64,000 bases of DNA from Nansenia antarctica. Lineage: Eukaryota; Chordata; Actinopteri; Argentiniformes; Microstomatidae. The notes below the pieces were generated by a model. That model saw only the letters and a list, made by a program, of their open reading frames with translations. It was not told the origin of the DNA and did no database searches. Position numbers and translations under genes: made by a program. The stretch is from positions 29,303,623-29,367,622 of the forward strand of contig OZ022348.1 in NCBI GenBank assembly GCA_963989245.1, written 5' to 3'. Positions within the stretch are counted from its first letter, which is position 1. Every line of letters begins with the position of its first letter. Below, one piece after another: positions 53,706 to 64,000 of this stretch.

Positions 53706-54960
53706 CAGGGGTCGGCAACTAAGTTTGGCCTCGGACCCCCAAAAATGTAGCCACTAGATGGCGGGCCCGAACATAATCAAAGGCTAAGTTAAGTAATTGA
53801 TTGTTAAAAAATGTGACGTTCTAATGCTTTGACTTTTCTTTCGAAAAATTTACACATCGCTAGTCAACTAACACAGCTTGTTTTGTGAGCCTGCTAACAA
53901 TGTAAAGTAGTGTTATAGTTAACTAGGTAGCAGTCCAATCCATTACGTTGCAGTATTTTGGCTTGACTAGTGAGTTTGTGTTGTGATTCTCAACAACGTT
54001 GAAACGTAGCTTCACCCTTTTCCATATTTTTGAATAATAAATGTGTGGACTGACGATGTAGCGCAGCCTAACTTATTCTAATGATTATTTAACATACTTT
54101 TGTTCTGATAATTATTCCCCCCTCCTCCCAGACAAGGTCACATTATTATTGGATTGGTTGTTTGCGTGTCTGGTGAAGTTAGCTAAACATTTAACCTGCT
54201 AGCTAGCAAGATAAACATAATGTCACTCTTCAAAGGTCTAAAGAGGAAAGTTGACGGTGAAAACAGGGCATTTAAAGAGGAATGGACAGTGAACTATACG
54301 TTCATCCTACCTGGTTTCATCAATGCAAAGCCGTTGTGAGACTCACATTTTACGTGCTCACAATGTTCCCTTTCTATACATGCGAGTCGTCCTTTTCGAT
54401 GAATGTGGCACGGTGGCAGAGTGGTTAAGATCACTGCCTCACAGTCTCAAGGTACTGGGTTCGAATCCCGGTCTCGGAAGGTGCTGGGTTCGATTCCTGG
54501 TAATCACTGTGGGAGTTTGCATGTTCTCCCCGTGCCGCGTGGGTTTCCTCCGGCCACTCCGGTTTCCTCCCACATGAATGAAACATGCAGTATGAATGCG
54601 AGTGAATGTGAATGCGAGTGAGCATTCCCAGGGCTCCTTCGAAAATGAGACTCGTCTCAAAGGAATTCCCTGGTAAAATAAAGGTTCATTTCATTTCATT
54701 TCAATGTGATAAAGACGCACGAGAGGAATCGATTGATGCATAAAAACCTTGAGAACTGCCTGCGGATTAAAGTGACGTCCATATCACCAGATATCAAGCA
54801 AGATATCGGCAAAAACCGATGGGAGATGCCACTTTTCACATTAAGTGAGTACCAAGCCTGTCGTTATTGTATTTAATAACCTAATTGTATTTTGTATATT
54901 TTGAATGAATGGCTCATTGTAATTATTATCCCTAATAGCGTGTTTGCTCTGTCGTTTCAG
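53706..54960 (+). mobile_element. hAT deletion derivative (GTF2IRD2/ZBED-like transposase ends)
   Basis: Begins CAGGGGTCGGCAACTAAG, a hAT-like terminus. A Met at ~54221 opens SLFKGLKRKVDGENRAFKEE-type sequence, the N-terminus of fish hAT transposases of the GTF2IRD2-like group. After the SINE, KTHERNRLMHKNLENCLRIK is the C-terminal end of the same kind of protein, so most of the transposase is deleted. The right terminus was not pinned down. This block (53647-55635) is absent from the right arm. Confidence 0.6.
54406..54704 (+). mobile_element. tRNA-derived SINE (V-SINE-like) inside the hAT remnant
   Basis: GGCACGGTGGCAGAGTGGTT with A-box-like sequence, two B-boxes (GGTTCGAATCCCGG and GGTTCGATTCCTGG, 34 bp apart), the conserved GTTTGCATGTTCTCCCCGTG and GGGTTTCCTCCGG core, and a (TTCAT)n tail. 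The duplicated B-box is unusual. Confidence 0.8.
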
Positions 54961-55635
54961 GAGCGTATAGTAGGCCTATGCACCACCACCCCTCGCCCTC
55001 CAAGATCAAGCAGATTCTGCTTTTTATTTGCGCCGATTTTGTTGTCAATGTTTTTCAGAAAATTAAACTGAATTTGCTTTGTTACTGTTCATATGTGTGT
55101 TGCAGTCACATATACGTAAACATTACGTTTGAATGGTTTACTGAGCTTGTGTTATTTCTTTCAAACCACACACCGCATGTCGGCTATTTCAGCACCACGT
55201 GTTGTCCACCTACTTATGATTCACCATGAGGGGTTCAGCGTCAGTGCGCTTCGCTGCCTGATTGTCTGTCCCTGTGTCATTCACTCTCAACATGGATAAA
55301 AGTACAATAAGCATTATTCAGGTGGAGGTCGATTCTCTATTCGGACATTATAGGCGCTATATGTGGGACTGTCGGTCCGATATTGTAAAAAAGAAAAAAA
55401 GTGGATTCTCAAAATAATCTGCTGCAGGGGCGGGGCTAGGAGGTGGCTACTTGGGCTCAAGCCTCGGATGTTTTCTGAAAAGCCCCGAATGTTTTACTTT
55501 CAACAACAACAAAAAACTCTCGTGAGTAACGTGCAGTACCGGAGTCCAACAGAGAGGCAGCAGCTGCGCGACATTAGCCTGCGTACTGCGTAGCCTGCCC
55601 TGCCCTGAAGAAGAAGTGATCTCAATCAGTGCAAA
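54961..55635. other. Left-arm-specific sequence with a second hAT-like end
   Basis: No gene recognised. CAGGGGCGGGGCTAGGAGGT at ~55425 looks like another hAT-type terminus. Confidence 0.35.
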
Positions 55636-55639
55636 TAGA

Positions 55640-55968
55640 GAAACGCGCTGCATATAGCCCACAACACAACGGAAGTGTAGAAAAACGCTGCAATTCAGTT
55701 CACAACACAACGGAACTGTTCTCACAACGGAAGTGTTCTGGGGGGGAACGATAAGTGGAACGGACCAGAGACGTGTTTTTGAAGTTCCGAAAAGCAGTTC
55801 TGAAGAGGTTGTGGAGTGAAGAGGCGACATAAAAGGTACATATTATATTTCTTATTTATGTCTGCAGATATGTCTGCAGATAACATGTGCTGTATTTCAA
55901 ACCGAAGGGCTCATTCTATGCCCTACACCCTATGAAGGGTTCGTAGAAGCTTGTGCAGTGGAGGGATT
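55640..55968. repeat. Inner inverted repeat, left
   Basis: Pairs with 59183-59575 reversed. Contains repeats of ACAACACAACGGAAGTGT and a G-run (CTGGGGGGGAACGATAAG). Ends at GAGGGATTCTT (55968), 75 bp before the ATG of the central gene. Confidence 0.85.
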
Positions 55969-56043
55969 CTTTATTGGGAATTAGCCGTTGGATCGTATTC
56001 AGACATAACGTAGGCTGGTTCTGTCAAGATATTTGTTGGCATT

Positions 56044-57729
56044 ATGAGGAGGACAGGTGACTTCCTTAAACCTGTGAGAGGGAAGTCACTTCCCCTTGAT
56101 GTTCAACCACAATGGTCATCTGACCAACTGTTGGATGCTGCTTTAAAGAAGCTGAAAGATTTTAACCAGGACATGAAAGATGTTTCCTATGTCTTGCTGT
56201 ACCCCGATGGTCAGGAAGTTCGAAACATTCCAGGAACAGACACCGCTTTCACAGTGGAGAAATACAAGGAGGCCATTGGAAAGGCCTACCAAAGAATAAC
56301 ACTGTACATTTGCCCTGTTAAACAATTCACAAACAGTTGTAAGTGCAAGTTTCCACCTTGTTTTAAGCTCCACTCTGTAAAACTGAGGCAATGAGTGAAA
56401 TTCATCTTTATACCCACATCAATTATGCCAATTATTCTTTTTCAAAGGTTACAGTGGACAGTCTTCAAGTGAAGATGATGACGGTGTGGTTCAAATGGTT
56501 AATTTGGCATCTGGAGACAGTCCACTTTCAGACACCGTGGTTAGTTTGCATCATGGCATTTCTCCTTAAATGAAGTGAATTGACAATATTTTGATAATAT
56601 TTTCATTTGATCTAATCTGTCATTTGTGTGTTGTATGCAGGTGTGGGACGGTCCAAATGAAGTGAGCACTCCAAATGAAGTGAGCACTCCAAGAATGGAG
56701 AACATTTTGCAAGGGTAAAACACAGCACAGTCAACATGAACTTTTCTTGCACAAGCAGCACAATACAGTACAGCAGTTTAAATTGTTGTTTTTTTCCAGA
56801 CCTGCCAGACGCTTACAGACTGCATCTCATCAAGTAAGAAAATCCATATCCTCTAGTGTTGAATGTGTGAACCTGAAATTATGAAATGCCTGTAAATAAT
56901 TTCATTAATTCACCAAGCCAAATGTAATGTGTGCTGTTTTAGTTACTAAGCCAATAACACTGTCATTAAATTAACTGCTATTTTTTGGGGTAAAACTAGG
57001 ATGGAGGACAAACCGCAGTCCAGGAACAAGACAAATGTGCCCGGGGTCAGAATAACTTCTACAGGTAAGCTGTGTTGACAGATGCAACCTTTACACATTT
57101 GCTAGTTTACTCAGAATTGTGTGGATTTTCAATGTATTTCTTGCATCTTTGTCAAATGTTTTTCAAATGTATGTTTTAAACCTAATGTTTTTCAAAGAAA
57201 CCAGACGAGGATTGACATCTGAATTTAAGCCGTAGGTATTTTTATTTTTCAGCTCAGTGAAGCAGGGTGCACAAGGCGACAGGAAGAAACCTGTGTACTC
57301 GGATTCTGGAGAGACTATCTTCTTGACACAGAAGGTTTATTTTAATTATCTCATCATAAACACACTCCCTACCCTGCAGAAGACCTGAACAGTCCCCAGA
57401 TCTTTTAATTATGTCATCTTGATATCATCTTCTATTGCTGGCAGTTCCATTGAAATATTATATTTTACAACTAAACTAAATCTACTTTTTTCAGAGAAAC
57501 AAACAGGAATCTTCCTCCAGGACATCCTCATTTTCGCCACAGGACTCGACGCACTGCCTCCCTCTGGGATCCAGCCACCACCCAAAACTGCTTTTTCTGC
57601 GGACATCACGCTTCCCAATGAGCAGAACCTGCGCCAACACAATAGAGATACCGATGGCCATGAATTACAATGAGTTTCAGAACAACATGGACTTTGGGAT
57701 ACAAAATTCCCCAGGGTTTGGACTACAGT
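56044..57729 (+). CDS. Unassigned multi-exon teleost repeat gene in the palindrome centre
   Basis: Starts MRRTGDFLKPVRGKSLPLDV. Exon 1 (56044-56338) encodes a compact ~98-residue domain with FNQDMKDVSYVLLYPDGQEV and AYQRITLYIC. Exon-like blocks with GT-AG borders follow: 56448-56539 (SSSEDDDGVV), 56641-56714 (two copies of PNEVSTP), ~56800-56831, ~57000-57064, ~57193-57233, ~57253-57334 and ~57494-57729 (stop TAA), ending NMDFGIQNSPGFGLQ. I recall similar N-termini in multi-copy fish proteins (some annotated with HECT-like domains), but no named domain is secure. Phase is kept over the joins I checked. The 3' end faces the integrase gene 70 bp away. Confidence 0.55.
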
Positions 57730-57801
57730 AAACTAAACTGGCTTAACTAGATTTCAGTAGTTAAAGGGTTAACTTTGTTCTTTGAAATGTGTACTCACAT
57801 A

Positions 57802-58921
57802 TCATGACATATCAGCCATGTTCTTCAGTCTGATATAGTTCTGTACACCAGACTGCCAGGTCAAGGCCTGCATCAGACCAAGCCTTCTCTGCAGGTTCTC
57901 AAAGTGTCCCTGGAGATGCTGATCTCCACATGGACTGTAGGTAGACTCCGAAACAAACTGGCCTAGTTCGTGTGGTGGGACTTTGAACCCACAGTCAGTT
58001 CTGCCAAACCTGTGGGTAACAGTTAACTGGCACACTAACTGTACTGTTTTCATTAAAACATTTTGTTATAAATGTATCATTGTATCAAATAATCATTTTT
58101 TAGAGAAAAGTATTTCAATTGAAAGCTACTCAACAGGCAACTACAGTTGATTGCATTTTAGACAATTAGAAGTACATGTGAATTGTGAATGTAGAAGTAC
58201 AAGAATGAAAAAATAATTGTAATTGATAGAACCAAACCTGTGAGGCAGGTTGTACATGACATCTGGTTTCCCAGATGGACAACGAGACTGGTGAACAGGT
58301 CTGATGGTGTGTGTGTTCCACTTTTCCCTGCATTCATCAAGGTCCCGCTGTAGCACACCCATGAACACAAACCGCACTAGGCATGTGTGCTCATGACTGC
58401 CACTGAACAAATCTCTCTCCCTCAGGTCATTCATGAAGTCCATCCAGAATTGAGATCTGGAAAAACACTCAAATTAGAGATGTAGTTTGTTGTAGGTGAT
58501 GCATTTCCATGTAATGGATTTAGAATTAGCATAATGATCATCAAACAACAGAAAACCTGCAGTGCCACAAAAGGTATTTACTAAATAGAAGGGGTCCCTC
58601 TGTGTTTTAAGGTGTTTCTGATCAGTTCAGTGGAATGGAAATCAATGCTCCAACAACTAGATGTACCACCAAGTAATCAGAACGAATGAAATTCCATGGG
58701 TATTTTAAGATATACTGTGTTCCCTACTAGGGGTGTAAGAAATATTTTAAAAGTTGAGGACACCTCTGTTTGCGGAAGTATGACCACCAGCTTTCGATTC
58801 GTTGGTTTGCTGTTGAGGAGCCATACATATGACTGGCAGCCCCAGCAAAGTCATCGGTGTGTGAAGATCTTAAGCTGTTTCCATTTTGTGCAATTTGTGT
58901 AAGTCGTGGTGTAAACATCAT
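57802..58921 (-). pseudogene. Integrase-core (rve-type) gene, last three exons
   Basis: Minus-strand exons 58921-58763 (DDFAGAASHMYGSSTANQRI, ESWWSYFRKQ), 58456-58238 (WMDFMNDLRERDLFSG, WNTHTIRP, PSGKPDVMYNLP) and 58012-57802 (GFKVPPHELGQF, ending KNMADMS). The pattern SxxNQRIExWWxxxRKQ...WNxHxIRPxxxxxxPxGxPxxMY is that of the integrase-core domain proteins multiplied in fish genomes; SxxNQRIExWW carries the third acidic catalytic position. Upstream exons with the first two Asp are not found before the inner repeat at 59183, so it is 5'-truncated, or they lie elsewhere. It converges with the gene at 56044-57729. Confidence 0.7.
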
Positions 58922-59182
58922 AGACGGCAGAAAAACTCCTGCTGCTCCAGAATATAAATCTAGAGATGAGATTCTAGGTTTTGAGGAAAATAAACCTATT
59001 CCTTCTTCATCCCCATATCCCTTCCTTTAAAACTCATCAATAAAACATCATAGGGTGTGTGTGTGTGTTCCCTCATCCATATTCCTATTACGGTAGAGAT
59101 GGGGAAAATACAGTACCAGAACACACACACACACACAAACACACACACAATTATAGTATGGAACCCCAGCCAGGCTGAAGAA
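58922..59182. other. Spacer with CA microsatellite
   Basis: Contains TG/CA runs at ~59055 and ~59123-59150 and no recognisable exon. It lies where the upstream integrase exons would be expected. Confidence 0.5.
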
Positions 59183-59575
59183 TCCCTCCACTGCACAAGC
59201 TTCTACGAACCCTTCATAGGGTGTAGGGCATAGAATGAACCCTTCGGTTTGAAATACAGCACATGTTATCTGCAGACATAAATAAGAAATATAATATGTA
59301 CCTTTTATGTCGCCTCTTCACTCCACAACCTCTTCAGAACTGCTTTTCGGAACTTCAAAAACACGTCTCCGGTCCGTTCCACTTATCGTTCCCCCCCAGA
59401 ACACTTCCGTTGTGAGAACAGTTCCGTTGTGTTGTGAACTGAATTGCAGCGTTTTTCTACACTTCCGTTGTGTTGTGAGCTATATGCAGCGCGTTTCTCT
59501 ATTTCCAGCGTTTTTCTACACTTCCGTTGTGTTGTGAGCTATATGCAGCCCGTTTCTCTATATGCAGCGCGTTTG
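59183..59575. repeat. Inner inverted repeat, right
   Basis: Reverse complement of 55640-55968 plus an extra ~65-70 bp repeat (CACTTCCGTTGTGTTGTGAG, then CTATATGCAGC) present twice more here. The minus-strand integrase gene would be transcribed away from it, as the plus-strand gene is from the left copy. Confidence 0.85.
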
Positions 59576-60192
59576 CCCTTGTCGGCCACCGTAGATTTGA
59601 ACCACCGTCTTAAAATGACGAATAAATACCATGGCAGCGGTCAATACCACTAGGCCATCGTGACGATATGACGGTTTGTAGCCTGCTGCTGATATCACCA
59701 CATTAGTAAATATTATTTTATTAAAATATGAACATATAACAATAACTGGGGCTAGTATGACCTACGCATTTAATCGGTGAGCAATTTCTTGCCAAACCAT
59801 TTCCCTCGCCTTGTTAATTGCGGCAGTATTACACTATTTTACATCTTATTTTTCGTCTTCATAAAGATCAATCTTCATTTCGACAGTTCGACTCTTCGGG
59901 GCTCTTTATGCCTGCGTGCACGCGCCCATATCGAGGATTTCTAAGCCGGTGTTCTATGAACACTCATGACACAAGCCTGATCCTCGTTCGAGGAATCACC
60001 TGAGGCTTGAATTCCAATCTCGAGTTGCCTGATCGCGGCATTTATTTTTATCGCCGATATACTAATCAACGTTCGTGGAATACCCCCCTGACCGATAGCT
60101 AATAATGCAATAATAAAGAGCAAGACTTGCATGAACCTTACACACACACACACACACATAATATGTATATTAGTATGTGTGTGAGTATATTA

Positions 60193-60490
60193 TACAGTGG
60201 GGGAAATAAGTATTTGATCCCCTGCTGATTTTGTACGTTTGCACACTTACAAAGAAATGAACAATCTGAACGAATGAATGAATGAATGAATGAATGAATG
60301 AATGAATGGTCTTTATTGTCATTGATATAGTACAGGTACCAAACAACGACATTTGGGAGGGGGGGCTCCCCTGGTGCTAGGAAAGAAAAAAAAACTTAAA
60401 AACTTGAACAATCTATCATTTTAATGGTAGGTTTACTTTAACAGTGAAAGTCTGAATACCAACAAATCCCGATTTTTATTTTTTATTTTT
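60193..60490. mobile_element. Tc1-like terminus (right arm), split by an insertion
   Basis: CAGTGGGGGAAATAAGTATT and GATCCCCTGCTGATTTTGTA, then interrupted at 60268-60404 and resumed ATCATTTTAATGGTAGG. Confidence 0.75.
60268..60404 (-). mobile_element. 137-bp retroposed insertion present only in the right arm
   Basis: Flanked by TGAACAATCT on both sides (60258-60267 and 60405-60414). Read on the minus strand it ends CAATGACAATAAAGACCATTC followed by (ATTC)n, a LINE/SINE 3' tail. The left arm has the empty site (GAACAATCTATCATTTTAAT uninterrupted in reverse). Confidence 0.85.
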
Positions 60491-60597
60491 TATTTTTATA
60501 TAAAAGTCGTTTCTTGTAGTTGGTCACCAGGTTTGTGCACATCTCAGGAGAGATGTTGGTCCACTCCTCTTTGCAGATCCGGAGGGGAGAGGGACGC

Positions 60598-60719
<122 letters not shown>

Positions 60720-60859
60720 CGGAGGGGAGAGAGAGAGGGACGGAGGGGAGAGAGAGAGAGAATGTGTAGCCATTATTTAACTGCCCCCCACACACAATCC
60801 ACTAACCTACCCGTGTGCATTTGTGTGTCTATGACTGAGTGTGTAGGGGAGTGTGTGCG

Positions 60860-60898
<39 letters not shown>

Positions 60899-63258
60899 TG
60901 TGAGAGTGTGAGAGAGAGAACGACAGTGTGGGATAACTGTGTGTTTTTGTGCGTGTGATACTTTGTTGGTCTGTGGTGAGCCTCATGTGAGGGAGAGAAT
61001 GACAGTATGAGGAAGAGTGTGTTTGTTTTAGTGTGAGACTGTGTTGGTTTGTGTGTGTATATCTCTCGCACACTCTGCATAACAAACCAACTAACCATAA
61101 CCTACCAATTAACAACCATAACATACCAACTAACAACCATAACACCAATTAACAAAGCTGAGGTCAAGTTTCCTACTCTCGTGTGTCTCCACCTCCCTTC
61201 CTCTCTGGTGCATGCTTGGTGCTCTGAAGCGTCGTCTGACTGTGGGGAGCATGGCGCGTTCTGGCCTGTAGAGGGAGCCAGACTTTTGGTGGAGAGGGTT
61301 GACGGTCTGATTACGGACAGGTGTCAGTGATCAGACTCGTTCTCTTTCATATGGGAACGCCCCCTGCGTGACCTCATCAGAAGCTGAATTACACTGCGCC
61401 AGCCCATTGGCTGGACCAGGCGACGCTTGTGTCACGAGGGACGGGACCCTCCGCCTATATAAAGCGTCCGGTAGTAGGAGGAGGCAGAGACACGCGGACA
61501 CTGAGAGAGGAAGAGAGAGATAGAATAACTGTTATTATTTAGGAACCTCTTCAGCCCGTCAGTGGCGGGGCTGAATCTGTCAGGACAATACAAACTCATT
61601 GAGTACACCGTTCCTCTGTGCCTAGAGACCTTTACACTGCCTTTCTCCTAAATTGTCCGCCTATATAAGGCTTACACACGGCGTCTGTCGTCATTCAAAA
61701 ACCTCTTCTCGCTTCTCCACTTCCCCCGGTAGTAGGAGGAGGCAGAGACACGAGGCAGAGGCAGAGACAGAGACACGCGGCCACTGAGAGAGGAAGAGAG
61801 AGAGATAGAATAACTGTTATTATTTAGGAACCTCTTCAGCCCGTCAGTGGCGGGGCTGAATCTGTCAGGACAATACAAACTCATTATTTAGGAACCTCTT
61901 CAGCCCGTCAGTGGCGGGGCTGAATCTGTCAGGACAATACAAACTCATTGAGTACACCGTTCCTCTGTGCCTTTCTCCTCAGTTGCGTCTGTGCTCCATT
62001 TCATTACTGCAGCTGCAAGACTCGAAAAGGACAAAAATAATGATCAATGTTCAAAGCCCCTCGGCTGTCTACCTCCTACCTTCCTAGCTGACCACTCGCC
62101 CACAATAAACGTACCCCTGCAAGTTTTTCTTTCCCACATGGAGCTGTCTGCAAGGCACCTTTCAATCTAGTTTTGACTAAGTGATCAGGCAGAATATTAT
62201 AATTTGGCCTGACTCTAAAATATGACTTGCACTGTACTGGGTTACATGGTGTTATACAACACAGCTAGTTCTGTTTAATTATATCACTCTACTGCACAAA
62301 TCAATCTAGCTACTGTGAAGCTTGCTATCAATTGGTAGCTAGTTAATAATGTGGCTGCATTTTCTAGACGGCAGTGTCCTCATAAAACTCATCTGCTACA
62401 TTGCAAACATTTGCTTGCTAGCTAACATAGGACCACACTGTAGCTAGCTAGTCCTCTGCTTGCTAGCTAACCCACGCCGTAGCTAGCTAACACCACACTG
62501 TAGCTAGCTAGCCCAGCTTGCTAGCTAACACGTAGGCTTACTTGCGTTACGGCAAATGACACATTTCTCTCTATATAGCTATACCCTTTGAAAATACATA
62601 ACTTTGTAAAGTTACTGATTTTCATTCATCTTGTTGCGGTCATATTTTGTGCTTGGTTACCCAGTTTACCTAACACTTAGTTTTGCATTTACAATTTAGA
62701 GTGTTAAACTATCAGCTTTAGAATCGTTTGGATACTGTCAAAACGTTAAAATAAAAGGCGCTCTACAAAGTTTTCCACCAAATATGCGAGCTTTAACAAG
62801 TTTGTTCACTAAACAGGGCATTGTCTCACCCAAAGCAGTTACATTTAAGAAACGTGACGATAAAGACACAAACTATTCACTGAAAATAAAAGAAAACGAA
62901 CAAATCATTTGAGGATATATTTGCGACAGTGGTGAAAGTGTATTCCTAGCCTTGAATGTCCACTTTGATAAAGGTTAAACCAAACAATTCAACAATAGAG
63001 TACTTTTACTGCACAGCTGAGCCAGTGCGCCACACACGTCATCTCTACATCTCTTGCAACCTGCAACAGAAGCATAAAACATGTATTTTTAATATATTTG
63101 TCATTTTAATTACATATATATTAGCAGAAATAAAATGACAAAAATATATACAAATAAAAGATAAAATGCTTTGTACTCACCAAAACAACTGAATATTTGA
63201 ACACAAAATCCATCCTCCTTTCTTTCCTCGAGACTTCAATTACTCTGTTGTACAGTTA

Positions 63259-63787
63259 ATCTGTGCATTTCAGTTCCACCAATATGTCCTTTTCAATAGA
63301 CATGGAGGCTAATGCTGAAAGCCAAGTCTGTCCAGTAGCATTTCTGGCATACATTTTAATTTGCTTTAAGGCCGAGAATGACCGCCTGATGGTCACTGCC
63401 ACACATGCCAATGTTTTAAGCTGCCCCATGCTCTCACTCAGATGTTTCTGCTTCAGTGGGACTTCAGGGAGGAGATCAGTGGGACTTTCCCTTCAAAATC
63501 AGTCATGGCATTCATTACAGTTAGTTCTGTTTTTAGCCGGGACAGATCGAACAGTGTTCTGTGACTCTGTGTTAAGCTGGAGAAGGCTGTTTGAGGGAAT
63601 TTCTTCCGGTAGGTCTGAAAGTGCTGGGGTCTCGAGGAGGGAAAGAAACATGCATTTTTCGTGGTCTTGAAACCTATTCCGTATCTGGCAAATAATGATG
63701 TCCAGAATATTGCTGTAGAGTTGTTGGTAGTGTGCGCGACGGTCTCCTTGTGCTGTACGTGGGCCTCCGCGTGTGCTCGGACCACTT
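63259..63787 (-). pseudogene. hAT transposase C-terminus remnant (right arm)
   Basis: Mirror copy of 49690-50219 with the same stops; small differences (for example SLFARYGIG against SLFSRYGIG) show independent change. Confidence 0.7.
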
Positions 63788-64000
63788 GAGATTTACATTT
63801 ACATTTTTGGCATTTAGCAGACGCCTTATTCCAAAGCGACTTACAGTCAATACATTTGAATACTAAGCATGTGAATCGTCAGTCCACCATTCGTGGCAGG
63901 AAGAGTAATCTAGCTCAGGCCCGGGGCCATTGATAGAAGGAAAAACCTTCTTCAATCACCTTCTTCTAAAACTTTTTTTATTTTATACTGGAGGAACAGA
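63788..64000 (-). mobile_element. L2-type LINE 3' tail (right arm), cut by the window end
   Basis: ATTTACATTTACATTTTTGG, GCATTTAGCAGACGCC and GCGACTTACAGTCAATACAT are the reverse of the tail at 49490-49686. Confidence 0.8.

Overview
The window looks like nuclear DNA from a teleost fish. Everything recognisable is a mobile element, a mobile-element gene or a retrocopy: a Ty3/sushi-like chromovirus, BEL/Pao, ISL2EU, hAT and Tc1/mariner relics, an L2-type LINE tail, tRNA-derived SINEs, and the multi-exon PHD/HECT-like/tyrosine-recombinase/integrase gene families of fish genomes. Genes have GT-AG introns. I found no conserved single-copy host gene with intact structure, so I read the window as a repeat-dense accessory region. 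The species cannot be named from the sequence.

Layout. 1-800: end of a transposon-derived gene. 819-6033 (minus): chromodomain Ty3 element with a self-priming signature and a truncated 5' LTR, abutting the gag of a second element (6034-6451). 6838-11360: broken exons (Ulp1-tail/PHD finger, Myb/SANT-like) and an LTR-less BEL/Pao fragment. 11409-14132: HECT-like E3-ligase-type gene, 5'-truncated. 13377-29785: four tandem ~4.1 kb units, each carrying the last two HECT-like exons, a 36-bp minisatellite and exons 1-6 of a tyrosine-recombinase (YR) gene. Only the last unit continues into YR exons 7-9 (to 30671). 30903-32106: a SINE, a gene fragment and an LTR with a primer-binding-like site. 32202-40622: full-length BEL/Pao element with near-identical 1,090-bp LTRs, a 5-bp target duplication and one intact 2,059-codon gag-pol frame. 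40650-42240: intronless PHF11-like retrocopy carrying a lamin rod fragment and an antisense LTR end. 42160-47060: ISL2EU-type transposon with a THAP/DDE transposase and a SWIM/YqaJ nuclease gene. 47275-48882: a hAT with another hAT nested inside, both with 8-bp target duplications. 49137-64000: an L2 tail and a large inverted repeat (arms of at least 4.2 kb). Its centre (55640-59575) holds two convergent genes between shorter inverted repeats: an unassigned teleost-repeat gene and a truncated integrase-core gene.

How the parts relate. The HECT-like and YR genes lie head-to-tail on one strand and were amplified together, which suggests one composite locus or one large YR mobile element. All four YR copies carry disabling lesions, so the array looks like a decaying amplification. 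The BEL/Pao element is the only one that looks recently active. The inverted repeat is either a real palindrome or an assembly fold-back. A 137-bp insertion with a 10-bp target duplication present in one arm only shows that the two arms are not a trivial copy of each other.
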